Virus record (IMG/VR): IMGVR_UViG_3300017917_001220
Span: 1-60,757 of that record
Source: a virus
Length of the DNA stretch: 60,757 nucleotides
Reading direction: 5' to 3' (one strand)
How positions within the stretch are numbered: position 1 is the first letter of the stretch; every line of letters begins with the position of its first letter. The translations under genes and the position numbers were made by a program. The notes below the pieces were generated by a model that made no database searches, was not told the DNA's origin, and worked only from the letters and a program-made list of their open reading frames with translations. Shown here piece after piece: positions 44,101-52,740 of this stretch.

Positions 44101-47100
44101 GTCTGGAGATGGTATTGAGAAAGCAATAGCTGATCTTGGTGCATCAGAAGAACAAATTAAAGATGCTTTTGCAGGATCAATTGTAAAAACTTTAGCTCCA
44201 CAGGTAGAAGAGTATAAAAAGAAAGTGGCTGAACAAACAGCCCCACAATCAACAGCTGCTGTATTTACTCCCACTACACCTTATGGTGTTCCAACAGGTG
44301 CTCCTATTACAACATCTACAGAATCTATTTCTGAAGGAATAACAGAATCAGATCTTGATAAAATAAGAAGACAAATGATGGAATCTTCTGATGAAGATGG
44401 TCCTGTGTTTAGAGAAAAGATTGCTAAAGAAATAGAAAGATTTGAGGGGGAGAATTGGCAGAAAGTGGAAAAGTGGTTAAAAGAAAACTTTCCAAATGTT
44501 CCTGTATATAGAGTGAAGAATGTAATACAAGCTACTAATGGTAGACAAGCTTGGGGTATGTTTCAAGACGGTGCTATATACATATATGAGAATGCGGAAG
44601 TGGGCACTGTTTACCACGAGGTGTTTGAAGCTGTATGGAAAATGTTTTCTGATGCTGAAGAGCAAGCTAATGTATTAACTGAGTTTAAAGCGAGAAAAGG
44701 TTCTTTTATAGACAGACCTACAGGAAAAGAAATTAAATATTCTGAAGCTACTAATCAAGAGGCTAAAGAACAATTAGCAGAAGAGTTTAGAGATTATGTA
44801 ATGTATAAAAAAATTCCAGCTAAACCAGCTTCTGGAAGACCATTTATATTAAAACTATTTGCAGACCTTGTTAGTTTTATTAAGGAATTTTTTACAGGAA
44901 ATAAGGCTGAAAGTAATATAGAAAAGTTATTCTCTAAAATAGGTAATGGATATTATAAACAATATTCTCCATATCAATCAGCACTTTCTTTTGCTAAAGA
45001 AGGAATAATTGATATAGAAGAAGCTATTGCAAATGCTGGAGCAGAGTTTAGTATAATTGGAATGAATGGTCAGGAGAGACATGATGTTATACAAAACATG
45101 ACCTATCTCACTCTAAAGAATATTTTTAGAGACAATAAAAGTTTCTTCACTATTCCGAATATAAATAAAGAAGAATTATATATAAAATTAAAAGATCAAG
45201 TCCAAAAAGACATTCTTAAAACTGTTAGTTCTACACAAGCTTTAATTAAAAAAGGTACATTTACAGAAAAACAAGGAGCTCCTCATATAGAAAAAGCTCT
45301 TGCTTTGTGGAAGGCTGTAGAAGATAATTGGGATGAGTTTAAGTTTAAACATGAGGAATATTTAAGAGGATATTCAATAGAATTTGATGAAAGTGATAAT
45401 GTAGTGTTAACAGATGAGAACAATTCTGGAAAATCAGATTATCAGGACGCTAGGAAAATTGACAATTTTAAGAAAGCTAATGCAGCTATAAAAATGTTAT
45501 TATCCACTATTGCTAGAGTGGATAGAGATGGTAATATGGACCCTTCTACAGTGAATGGTGCTAAGTTAATTCCTACTAGTGAGGTGTTTATGAAAGTAAT
45601 GAACCAAGTTCATAGTGCCAGAACTATAGAAGAAATGTTACAAGGACTTAAAGAATTAGGTTTAAAAGATAATAATTATAAAGCATTATATGAGAGACTT
45701 ACTAAATCTGCTATAACTGTTAAAGGAATTGATTATTCCAATTTAACAGAACCACATGAGGCCCAATTACTTGCTTCATTTTGGAAAACATTTAAGAAAA
45801 TGAATGCTGACGTAAAAGCAGTGTTTATTCTTTCTAATGATGATGTTGTAATAGGAGATGCAAATCTTTCTTCTGCAGCAAGACAATTAAGATCTGATTT
45901 TATTTCTCAAATAGTTGATGCAATAAAAACTAAGAAAAGTTCTTATTTTGTATATGATGATAAGACTAGAAGATTTAAAGGAGAGCCTAAATCTGTTCCT
46001 AAAACTCTTTTAAGTGCATCAGCAAGAATAGCGTTTTTAGAAAAATTAGGCATATCTTTTACAGAGGAAGAATTAAAATCTCTTAATAGTGACAAATTAA
46101 AAATATTTAACACGGCTGTAGATGGTATTAGAACAAGTATTGAGCAAGCTAAAGAAATAGTCACAATATCTGGCAAGGTGTTAGATATTGAGGGCCAGTT
46201 ATTAAAACTAGCTACAATAAAAGCAATAATAACCACTCCAGAGTTTGACAGTACATATTTTAATATTAATGGAGAAAAAGTACAATCTTTCATAGGAACC
46301 AATCCTGGTAGCAATCTTTATGATGTGCTTTCTCAGATTAACAATCTAAATGATGTTCCAGCTCAATATCAATATTTATTGACAGATTCTTTTGTTAAGA
46401 ATTCTGTTATATTAAACAAAATGTTTAATATAGAGACAGGAGAAAAACGAGAGGATATTGAAAACTATCTATCTATAGGATATGTAGATGGTACAATTAA
46501 TGAACAGAGTGGTAAGAAAAAAGAGTCTTCTAAATTAACCTACAGAGAAAGATTAATACAAGAAATTAATTTAAATCTTAATGGGTATTACATGAATCTA
46601 GTTCCTGGAGATGCTTCTATGGAATGGATGGCATATATGGGTAATCATGTTTCTGTAAAGAGATTAAGAGCTACAGGAATGGAAGATGTTAATAAAATAT
46701 TTAAAGGATATTTTATTTCAGAATTATTGTTAGCTAGAGATGTAAATAGAAACGTAAAAGAAACAAAAACTAGAAAAAGTACAGATCTTAGATTTTTTAA
46801 ACCTATTCTAGGAGAGAAATTGCATAATGATATTGTAAAAGAAATTGGAACTCCAGAAGAAGTTTATAAAAAATATGAGTCAAAAATTAATACTGCGTTA
46901 AAAGAGTTTATAGAAAAAGATGTAAATCAATTTAAAGCTAATTTAGCATCTTATGGTATTATAAATAAAACAGAGCTAGGCTGGGAAGTGGAAGATTTAG
47001 CACTTTCAGAATCTGTTTTTGAGAATATTGATGATTTAAACAGAGAGTTGACAGCATTGAATGTCAACTTTATGATTAACAATATAGAACTTCATAAGTT

Positions 47101-50100
47101 ATTATATTCAGATCCTTATCAATATAGTGATGAGTTAAAACGTATTAAAAACTTTTTATCTCCTAGACAACAGTTATTAGGATCGGATAATATAAATTCT
47201 CTACTTAATAATGTTTGGAATAAAGGATTTAAAAAGGGGGATTTAGGCTATACAGATTTTACTAAGAATTATTTTAAAACTACAACACTAGATGATATTG
47301 TAGGTGTGATAGATCTTCCTGGATATAAAGAATATGATGAAACGGATGGTAGTGGTATAATTTCTTCTAAGAGTTATAGAAACTTTAGAATTCGTTCTGG
47401 AGAATGGAATGAGAATGAAGAGCTTCAGTATAAATTTGATATTGAATTTGAAGAAGCTGCTAAATCAGGAGCTTCTAAAGAACAGTTACAAAAACTTCTT
47501 AAAAAGAATCCTGCTGTTAAAAGTGCTTATACACCAATAAAACCTATTGTATCTGGAAATAAAGATAATGGTAAAAATTATAATGATGTAATGCTAGACA
47601 AATTTGCATTATATCCATTATCATATAGAGTGATGTACGAGATAAATGCTTCTTCTAATGCATTAAAGCTTTATGATAAAATGCAGAAAGAGGGCATTGA
47701 TTATGTAGTGTTTAAGAGTGCTAGAAAAGTGGGAGCTGAAAAAACTAATTCTGTATATAACAAGGATGGTAGTTTTAACACTAATGAGTTTGAAGGAGTG
47801 TTTAATGTTCCTTTTGACATAATGAGTGTTCAATCTGAAGTGCCTTCTAAAGACACTCCTTTGGTAACTAGAGGATCCCAGGTGACAAAACTCATCACTA
47901 TGGATTATATGGAAGCAGGAGTTCCTGTAGACTTTGAAGAAACAAAAACATTTCCAGAAAGGTATAAAGCTTGGTATGCATTGGACGAAGAAGGTAGAAA
48001 AAAAGAATCTACTCTTTATAAAGAAATAAAAAACAATCAAAATCTTTTAGAAGCTATTGCTACAGAAGGATATAACTCTTTATTGAATAAACTGCATATA
48101 ACAGAAACTGCTGATGGATATGTTATTGAACCAGAGAATATTGAAAAAGTTGCAGAGTTTTTAAGACAAGAGTTATTAAAAAGAGAAGTGAACGATAATA
48201 TAAGTGAGGCTGTAAGAAACTATGCAAAAGGTTCTGTAATACTAGAAGCCACTCCTGCTTATCAACAAATAAGAAATATTTTATATTCCATAGCAGATAA
48301 AGAAGTGATTTCTCCTAAAATTTCTGGTGGATTAAAAGTACAAATTCCTGCTGCTTTATTAGAATCTACAAAAACAGAATTAAGAGAAATTAATGGAAAA
48401 CTAGGATATACATCTGACACTCTTGGATTTTACTCTATAACAGAAGATGGTAAAAAAGTTAATGTATGTGAGATAATGGTGGGAAGATGGTTTAAGAGTG
48501 ATATGTCAGATGAAGAGCTTTTGAAATATCTAAATGAAACTCCAGAAGGACAAAAAATTCTATCTGGACTTGCATACCGTATTCCTACACAAAAACAAAA
48601 CTCTATTGATGTATTTAAAATCAAAAAATTCCTTCCTAAGGAATTTGGAGACTCTGTTATAATTCCTTCAGCATTGGTTCAGAAAGTGGGATCTGACTTT
48701 GATATAGATAAACTTTCTATATACTTTAAAAATGTGTTTAAAGATGTAGACGGTAAAATTAAGCTTGTTGAAAGTAAAGGGTCTAAGGAAGAAACAATGA
48801 AGTTTTATGGTGAGGTGTTTGATAAACTTTTATCTGTTAAAAAAGATCAAAAAGAAAAAGCTTTATTACAGGCTATTAAAGATGTAGATACAATTGACAC
48901 TATTTTAAACACAGAAGATGAAACTGTAGAACAAAAATTACTTGCTAAGAATAAAAAATTGGATGATCTAATTGAAAAATTTGGTGATTTATTTGATGAT
49001 GCTGCTGAATTTTTAATGGAAAAATCTTCTGAGCTAAGAGAAAAAATAAAAGAATTAAACAATGAACAACTTCAAAAAGAGTTTAAACAGTTTTACATAG
49101 AACAAAAATACAAACAGTCTTTAGAGAATGAATACATAGAGTCTTGTGAAAAACTTGTCTCTCATCCTAAAAATTTCAAAAGACTTATTTCTCCAAACTC
49201 TGCAGATCAGCTTAAAGGTCTTTCTAAAAAAATCTCTGAGAAGTTAGGAGTGGGATCCTTCAACTATGATTCTACAGGAAATATGTTAAACAGAGTGTTT
49301 ATGTCAAGACTTAGACAAGCATTTGTTAATGGTAAATATGCTATTGGTATTGCTGCTGTAAGTCAAACTAATCACTCATTAAATCAGAGATCTCCTATTT
49401 ACATAGATAAAAATAAATTAGCAATACAGGATGCTGCTGACAGAGAGTGGTTAGGTGATGCAGAAATTAACTTTGAACAGTATAACAGTATAGAAGTGGA
49501 TGGAGAAAAAGTTCCTACACTTTCTATGATAGAAAATGCAGAAGGCCAAGATATATCAGATATAAATGGACAGTTTATTGATGGATATGTGGATATATCT
49601 AAAGGACCCTGGATTATGGAATTAGGAGCCACTCCTAATGTAGCTAGTACATGGTTGTTTTTAGCTAAGATAGGTGTACCAATCGACACTATTGCTTATT
49701 TCATGAACCAACCCATTGTGAGAGATTATTTAAAATCCATAGAAAGGTCTGGGTATTCTTGGTTATTTATTGGGGACATATTTGAAGATGTTATTTCTAA
49801 ATATGATTCATCTATTACAAAGCCCACTAAAATACCTAGTAAGAGTAAATTATGGGATATGATTGGAGAAGGAGAAAATTTATCTCCAGAGCAGAAAGCA
49901 GATCAAAGATTTATTCTATCTGAGTTTGTTAAGTATGCTAAGATGGCTAATCAGCTATACTTAGTTACACAGGGTTCTAATTTTGATACAGCTTCTTTTA
50001 ATGATCCATTTTTAGTATTTAAGAAAATGGAACAACTTAAAAAAGCAAAAACATCTATTATATCTTCTGTAGATGATATATTAGAAAATTCTTTCATAGG

Positions 50101-51433
50101 AAATTTAAGTGATTTATTGCTTAAATTAAGAAATGCTCTTTCTACAATACTTGTTTCTGACCAAACTAATGTTAGAGGAGTTATGGAAAAAGTTTTACTT
50201 CCGTATATAAATGAATCGGATAGGGATTTTGTTAAAATTTCTCAAAAGGCAGTGAATGATCTTTTTGATTGGGCAGTGCAGAATGATAGAGATCTTAATA
50301 CAATGGTACAAAGAATTCTTTTAGAAGATAATAATGTGGCTAAACAAATGTCAGATTTTATTGTAGATGTTAAAAAATCTAGCAAACATCCTTTAAAAGA
50401 TAATATTTTAATAAATAGTCTTGTTCCTGTATTTTCTCAAAAACTAGAAAACGGAACAAACAATTTAAAGATTGTTGGTAGAGATAATAAAGTGTATGAT
50501 CAAAATCAAATTATTTATGCTTTTGAAGAACTTAAACAATACTTTAAAGGAATCAAAAGTCCTTTATATGGAAATTTAGTTAGACTTGCTGTTTTGCAAT
50601 CTGGATTAAATAGGTCTCCAATATCATTTACATCTCTTATTCCTTATGAAGATTTTAAAGAAATCTACAATAAGACTTTATCAAAGCTTGAAACAATTCC
50701 AAATCTTAATGATTTTTATAAACTAGGAGTTTTCCAAAGGAATAATTGGAATGATGGGGATGTTGTTCCTAGTAGAAGACTAGTTAAAAAACAAGATCAA
50801 TTTGGTAATTGGAGATATAAAAATTTTGACTTTTTTAGAAATTTATCTGGGTTTAATAAACCTATGGAAACTGGGGATATTCCTCAATTGATTAAGTTTA
50901 ATACAAAATCTAAGGAAGCAGACTCTGACTATGTTGTGTTTACATGGGAAGTGGGAAATAAATATGAGAAAGAAGCTATGAGAAAGAAAGGTGATTATTC
51001 TTATATCAAAAAAGGACTTTTCAAAAAAATATATAATGGAGATATACCATTTACTAATGAATATACAATGAATAAAGATGGACAAAATATTGTTATTACT
51101 GAATATATTTATAAAATGGTTAATGCTTGGGGAGACTCTTTCAGGGCTGTAGAAATGTATGATGTAGCTAAAAAATCTAAGATAGATAATGGATTTTTAA
51201 AAGTGGAGCAAGAAAAAGAAGATGATGAAATTTTATCATATTTAGATGAAAATCCAGTACCTTTGCAGACAGAAATAACTTCTTCTATGTCTACACAACC
51301 TACTACTAAAAAAACAATATCCCTTAAAGATGGAAAAACATACTCATCTGAGCAACTAAACACAAAAATGCTTGTAGGTATGGGCTATACACTGGCTGAA
51401 GCAGGAACAATAATTAAAAATAATAAATGTTAA
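38189..51433 (+). CDS. Giant virion RNA polymerase / polyvalent cargo protein
   Basis: The 4,414-residue protein carries DFDID at 3,503-3,507 (GSDFDIDKLSIY), preceded by RIPTQ at 3,464-3,468; this mirrors the R.PT...DFDGD arrangement of RNA polymerase beta' and the DxDxD catalytic loop of crAss-like virion polymerases such as phi14:2 gp66. N-terminal Gly/Ala-rich hydrophobic segments (about residues 95-240) could insert into membranes. Long coiled coils lie at about 940-1,240. A SLOG-like nucleotide-binding domain spans about 1,757-1,925 (GIGSR 1,763-1,767; GGTG 1,886-1,889) between Pro/Ala linkers. HEVFE at 2,143-2,147 is zincin-like. It is probably packaged and ejected to start early transcription. 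It is about twice the length of gp66. Confidence 0.88.
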   Translation: MPENLYGEPFILKPEAPKLPDVLDLGREAYAASVDNRVATMDDLYANINKQDFFKGTIKADTKRLSDVSEDLSGRYSTVVYGTNNEDAWAQKQGFFDKAANGILKGATLAATTFVGGIAGTPYGILKSLQSGKFSDIWDNEVFKGLNEINNSVEDVLPNFYTEAEKNATWYSPTNLFTANFLFDKLIKNAGFAVGAIYSGNLFAKGLGLAGEVLGTAFGAAADATSSWKTFSNINRYTSRLFSQGKNAEAYEVLSKGIKSTADAAARESELANIASQYNKINSFQDLSQRTAMSIYSSGGEAAFESINGANDFRQKQIQEYKDKWGIDPTGEDLEKIDQLSREAGTAIFGLNMAVLSGVEFMQLPYLIGSTYKGTRAAANAFVKAEGVAFDEATRQATKEGAKTVVGKALEKVTNIGKYVFDPKEMAEEMSQNAIQVGVQDYYNKKYKGREAKDFAEAFTDIAYSGYEGIKQTLTTKEGLESGLLGGISGGLMQARGTYRASKAREATQKSLIESLPANTVTEALKERIDSFQRGVVLQEEGEALAMTGNKAGFLDNKHDKAFNYLYTRIKHGRYDMVEEDIKDKRSLASTEDGFKQMVANGFAPDNISREDYLKNLNEFEQQAKNTKQIAEATQLVYSGRLNEQGGRMFPDAVLEKMSYAASKISDYDLRIPKVASNLINLGLDVDGIIDSELNDDASTALVKGILEIDKIANPITKDSLKQDLKDVVDLAKRRKQFINEYEDIKNNPEKYAEIEEEDEIIPSAGTKKTVKIKTKDGEEDIEVGTEYYLGSVVSYSKEGKEVYNFPKLTILGENEDGTIKIKGSTGIIKNISKEELASYKLGKVSDTEKNKKAKFYMDNINTVYEHYGIKVNGQPAKGRLQYSPKEGILLFVYKDAKGKIRTREIVGQDFKAKEGYQHGMIKAFGTLTAVQQKSEEEFAAERDARIEARRAGRLEILTDLFDNLSAKLDKTNSLIAQKKEQMNRIVEEMKVLEEKISTGTITKKNNFKSSTNKAIKAANRLSRMKETLRLEIEALEAEKDEIEFNQSYVADMAQNIDEFPEEGKDLLEDLNEQALNLNLLQESVGKQINTLSKLMDQVDGALKTAVDFALDLIKKFEAKYPNLPYTPLGLREFLNKDLSAKGVYPDYQSYLQANPNLLADLSEFERDIADIDELDVIPNERSLEELRKEMEGLQNQLKEVEKEIKAKELILNTFEEVAKKHKQQKEQEARLAKNEEFKQAILGTMVADQQTLQYDEAYEPDAKKDDITIVTSTKVPSKSDKPHHIRANKFGNNFPNLTNKANIRGVLITTKNQDSLIPGLIDRLFGEGTPEQKAGVIALVMVNTDGELVDVNGEVIPEGVDKLDNAIYQVMPDEGLEWSAEYSKSGKPSSMFRSTTPDNVKKALIEQYKTWRDGILSTVDLVQYRIDASFGILQNEKYTDDKGVEQTNYRAKNSVEEAGLVPKGLENNNVIVLRTTEGAEENGSVTFTNAKGRPLLKTANGLVKLNNRKFNEKEASLIYNMILRLSRNVEKDGNAKSADSLVILDWLKSVVYWGVPKVVDGNRKNPGYNSVWFERDTNGVLKLFLSGKGGSIPFGPLSIEENQDNLISLIQDMYNNVNATIINKSWNEPYSEIVGVKKDGSLDIKTWPNYQSYLLSNKDVEGNKRNAENIPLTTIARPLKSEEDVNREGVYFTIIDNADKFVIPKTVTTTPKVLTPTAPAAPVAARFTNPAPNNMDNPQYPDKPEFNKLPGKSLVPTMTYAGIGSRETPQEILDQMTAIAAELEEKENYTLNTGVSFKNKQEGADKAFYDGVKRMVNLFSPEKQGSRNKEQAIAKEIHPNPSALTEGGLKLMSRNTNQVFGDNLNTPVDFVLFWAVETDTNRPEGGTGQAVQMARMKGIPTINMANPGWRKELDAVLASLKAPVAPTPAAKIVVDGYTFDGEAKNNITLLGKYNVNFSYDAVKGVFQGELSGDGIEKAIADLGASEEQIKDAFAGSIVKTLAPQVEEYKKKVAEQTAPQSTAAVFTPTTPYGVPTGAPITTSTESISEGITESDLDKIRRQMMESSDEDGPVFREKIAKEIERFEGENWQKVEKWLKENFPNVPVYRVKNVIQATNGRQAWGMFQDGAIYIYENAEVGTVYHEVFEAVWKMFSDAEEQANVLTEFKARKGSFIDRPTGKEIKYSEATNQEAKEQLAEEFRDYVMYKKIPAKPASGRPFILKLFADLVSFIKEFFTGNKAESNIEKLFSKIGNGYYKQYSPYQSALSFAKEGIIDIEEAIANAGAEFSIIGMNGQERHDVIQNMTYLTLKNIFRDNKSFFTIPNINKEELYIKLKDQVQKDILKTVSSTQALIKKGTFTEKQGAPHIEKALALWKAVEDNWDEFKFKHEEYLRGYSIEFDESDNVVLTDENNSGKSDYQDARKIDNFKKANAAIKMLLSTIARVDRDGNMDPSTVNGAKLIPTSEVFMKVMNQVHSARTIEEMLQGLKELGLKDNNYKALYERLTKSAITVKGIDYSNLTEPHEAQLLASFWKTFKKMNADVKAVFILSNDDVVIGDANLSSAARQLRSDFISQIVDAIKTKKSSYFVYDDKTRRFKGEPKSVPKTLLSASARIAFLEKLGISFTEEELKSLNSDKLKIFNTAVDGIRTSIEQAKEIVTISGKVLDIEGQLLKLATIKAIITTPEFDSTYFNINGEKVQSFIGTNPGSNLYDVLSQINNLNDVPAQYQYLLTDSFVKNSVILNKMFNIETGEKREDIENYLSIGYVDGTINEQSGKKKESSKLTYRERLIQEINLNLNGYYMNLVPGDASMEWMAYMGNHVSVKRLRATGMEDVNKIFKGYFISELLLARDVNRNVKETKTRKSTDLRFFKPILGEKLHNDIVKEIGTPEEVYKKYESKINTALKEFIEKDVNQFKANLASYGIINKTELGWEVEDLALSESVFENIDDLNRELTALNVNFMINNIELHKLLYSDPYQYSDELKRIKNFLSPRQQLLGSDNINSLLNNVWNKGFKKGDLGYTDFTKNYFKTTTLDDIVGVIDLPGYKEYDETDGSGIISSKSYRNFRIRSGEWNENEELQYKFDIEFEEAAKSGASKEQLQKLLKKNPAVKSAYTPIKPIVSGNKDNGKNYNDVMLDKFALYPLSYRVMYEINASSNALKLYDKMQKEGIDYVVFKSARKVGAEKTNSVYNKDGSFNTNEFEGVFNVPFDIMSVQSEVPSKDTPLVTRGSQVTKLITMDYMEAGVPVDFEETKTFPERYKAWYALDEEGRKKESTLYKEIKNNQNLLEAIATEGYNSLLNKLHITETADGYVIEPENIEKVAEFLRQELLKREVNDNISEAVRNYAKGSVILEATPAYQQIRNILYSIADKEVISPKISGGLKVQIPAALLESTKTELREINGKLGYTSDTLGFYSITEDGKKVNVCEIMVGRWFKSDMSDEELLKYLNETPEGQKILSGLAYRIPTQKQNSIDVFKIKKFLPKEFGDSVIIPSALVQKVGSDFDIDKLSIYFKNVFKDVDGKIKLVESKGSKEETMKFYGEVFDKLLSVKKDQKEKALLQAIKDVDTIDTILNTEDETVEQKLLAKNKKLDDLIEKFGDLFDDAAEFLMEKSSELREKIKELNNEQLQKEFKQFYIEQKYKQSLENEYIESCEKLVSHPKNFKRLISPNSADQLKGLSKKISEKLGVGSFNYDSTGNMLNRVFMSRLRQAFVNGKYAIGIAAVSQTNHSLNQRSPIYIDKNKLAIQDAADREWLGDAEINFEQYNSIEVDGEKVPTLSMIENAEGQDISDINGQFIDGYVDISKGPWIMELGATPNVASTWLFLAKIGVPIDTIAYFMNQPIVRDYLKSIERSGYSWLFIGDIFEDVISKYDSSITKPTKIPSKSKLWDMIGEGENLSPEQKADQRFILSEFVKYAKMANQLYLVTQGSNFDTASFNDPFLVFKKMEQLKKAKTSIISSVDDILENSFIGNLSDLLLKLRNALSTILVSDQTNVRGVMEKVLLPYINESDRDFVKISQKAVNDLFDWAVQNDRDLNTMVQRILLEDNNVAKQMSDFIVDVKKSSKHPLKDNILINSLVPVFSQKLENGTNNLKIVGRDNKVYDQNQIIYAFEELKQYFKGIKSPLYGNLVRLAVLQSGLNRSPISFTSLIPYEDFKEIYNKTLSKLETIPNLNDFYKLGVFQRNNWNDGDVVPSRRLVKKQDQFGNWRYKNFDFFRNLSGFNKPMETGDIPQLIKFNTKSKEADSDYVVFTWEVGNKYEKEAMRKKGDYSYIKKGLFKKIYNGDIPFTNEYTMNKDGQNIVITEYIYKMVNAWGDSFRAVEMYDVAKKSKIDNGFLKVEQEKEDDEILSYLDENPVPLQTEITSSMSTQPTTKKTISLKDGKTYSSEQLNTKMLVGMGYTLAEAGTIIKNNKC

Positions 51434-51436
51434 AAT

Positions 51437-52702
51437 ATGGCATGTCCTAATATAAATCTTGATTCTTGGAAATTATTAGTAGCAGCTAGAGGAGAAAATG
51501 TTGCTTATGCTTTGTGGGATCTTTATGATGGAAATGTTCCTGAAAGTGAGAGTAAAAGTTCTATTGTTAAATCTGGATTAAAATCTGTAGATGCTTTACA
51601 ATCTGAAAAAGCTATTAAACTTTTTTCTTCCTTAGAAAAGAATAGAGTGAAAGGAGATGCTTTTTGGAACAAAGTACAATCCGACCTTAGTATTCCTAAG
51701 GACCAAATAGAACTTCTCAAATCATTTAACACAACAGATCGTAATGAGTTGATTACCAACATGTTAGCTAATTATAGTTATACTGTTGAGATTAACACTA
51801 GTACAAGCTCAAGAGTTTTAGAAGATACTCCAACAGCTACCACTGCTTATAGAAACTTTGAATACAAAGGAGAACAATTTACAAAAAGTGATGAGCTAGA
51901 CTTTGATGGAGAGTATAAAGAAGTTTATAGAAGAGATGGTAAACAAATAAAAAGAACAGAGTTTATTGAATTTGCTAAAAAAGCAGAAAAAGAAAGAGCT
52001 GCCATACCTACTACTTATTATGCAAATCTATCTGTTCCAGGAGGAACTAATTATACAGAAAATGAAATAGCTACACCAGCTATTACTCCTTCTATCAAAG
52101 GACATGCTCAGTTTGCTACAGATCAAGGTATTGGTTGGTTTAGAAGTGATGAACAACTAACCAAAGATAAATTATCTAATGATATAATTATATCTAAGGA
52201 TGGAGATGTTTATTTTACTACTTTTCAACGTGCAGGCTCTCGTAGAGTAGAAATAATAGAAGGTGTGTCTGAAGAAGATGTTAGAAAAAAATATATGTTT
52301 GAGACTAATGTAGCAGCTAATAAAAGTGTTATTGTTGGAGATACATCTAATTTAAAAACTCGTAGAATACTAGAAGTACAATCTGATCTTTTTCAGAAGG
52401 GTAGAGAAAATAAGTTTTTAGAAAAACCAGGAACAAAAAAAGCAGCACAAGAAGATTTAGAATCAGGGGATTTTTTACCAGATGTAGAGATTGGAGACAC
52501 TATCGAAGATTATCAAACTGATTCAACAGGTAATCAATTCCTACAACTTCTAAACAAAGACAATAACTGGGTGACATTCTTTATTAAATCTATTATACAA
52601 AGTACTGCAAAACAAACAGTTACAGAAGTGCAACAAGAAGATATTGAAGCTAAAGTTAGAGAATTAGAAAAAAACGGATTATTAAAAATAAAGTGTGATT
52701 AA
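51437..52702 (+). CDS. Polyvalent-protein fragment, N-terminal half of an LPD-type domain
   Basis: The 421-residue protein begins MACPNINLDSWKLLV. Its middle has the signature of a large-polyvalent-protein-associated domain: PGGTNYTENEIATPAI (about residues 208-223), FATDQGIGWFRSDE, then ILEVQSDLFQKGRE (about 311-324) and NNWVTFFIKSIIQ (about 376-388). In intact versions, as I remember them, this runs straight on into a YxKILFPTG-type strand; here that part is found at the start of the protein at 53,405. The remaining C-terminus (TVTEVQQEDIEAKVREL) looks like a cap. Probably a cargo protein split by the GIY-YIG gene that follows. Confidence 0.68.
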   Translation: MACPNINLDSWKLLVAARGENVAYALWDLYDGNVPESESKSSIVKSGLKSVDALQSEKAIKLFSSLEKNRVKGDAFWNKVQSDLSIPKDQIELLKSFNTTDRNELITNMLANYSYTVEINTSTSSRVLEDTPTATTAYRNFEYKGEQFTKSDELDFDGEYKEVYRRDGKQIKRTEFIEFAKKAEKERAAIPTTYYANLSVPGGTNYTENEIATPAITPSIKGHAQFATDQGIGWFRSDEQLTKDKLSNDIIISKDGDVYFTTFQRAGSRRVEIIEGVSEEDVRKKYMFETNVAANKSVIVGDTSNLKTRRILEVQSDLFQKGRENKFLEKPGTKKAAQEDLESGDFLPDVEIGDTIEDYQTDSTGNQFLQLLNKDNNWVTFFIKSIIQSTAKQTVTEVQQEDIEAKVRELEKNGLLKIKCD

Positions 52703-52704
52703 AA

Positions 52705-52736
52705 CTTGTATAATACATTTAATTGTTGTATCTTTG
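52705..52736 (+). promoter_or_regulatory. Bacteroidota-type promoter P6 for the second GIY-YIG gene
   Basis: CTTG at 52,705-52,708, 20 bases, then TATCTTTG at 52,729-52,736. The ATG at 52,741 lies only 4 bases after the -7 box, so the mRNA would be leaderless or nearly so. This also rejects the in-frame TTG at 52,723 as the start. Confidence 0.78.
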
Positions 52737-52740
52737 TAGT

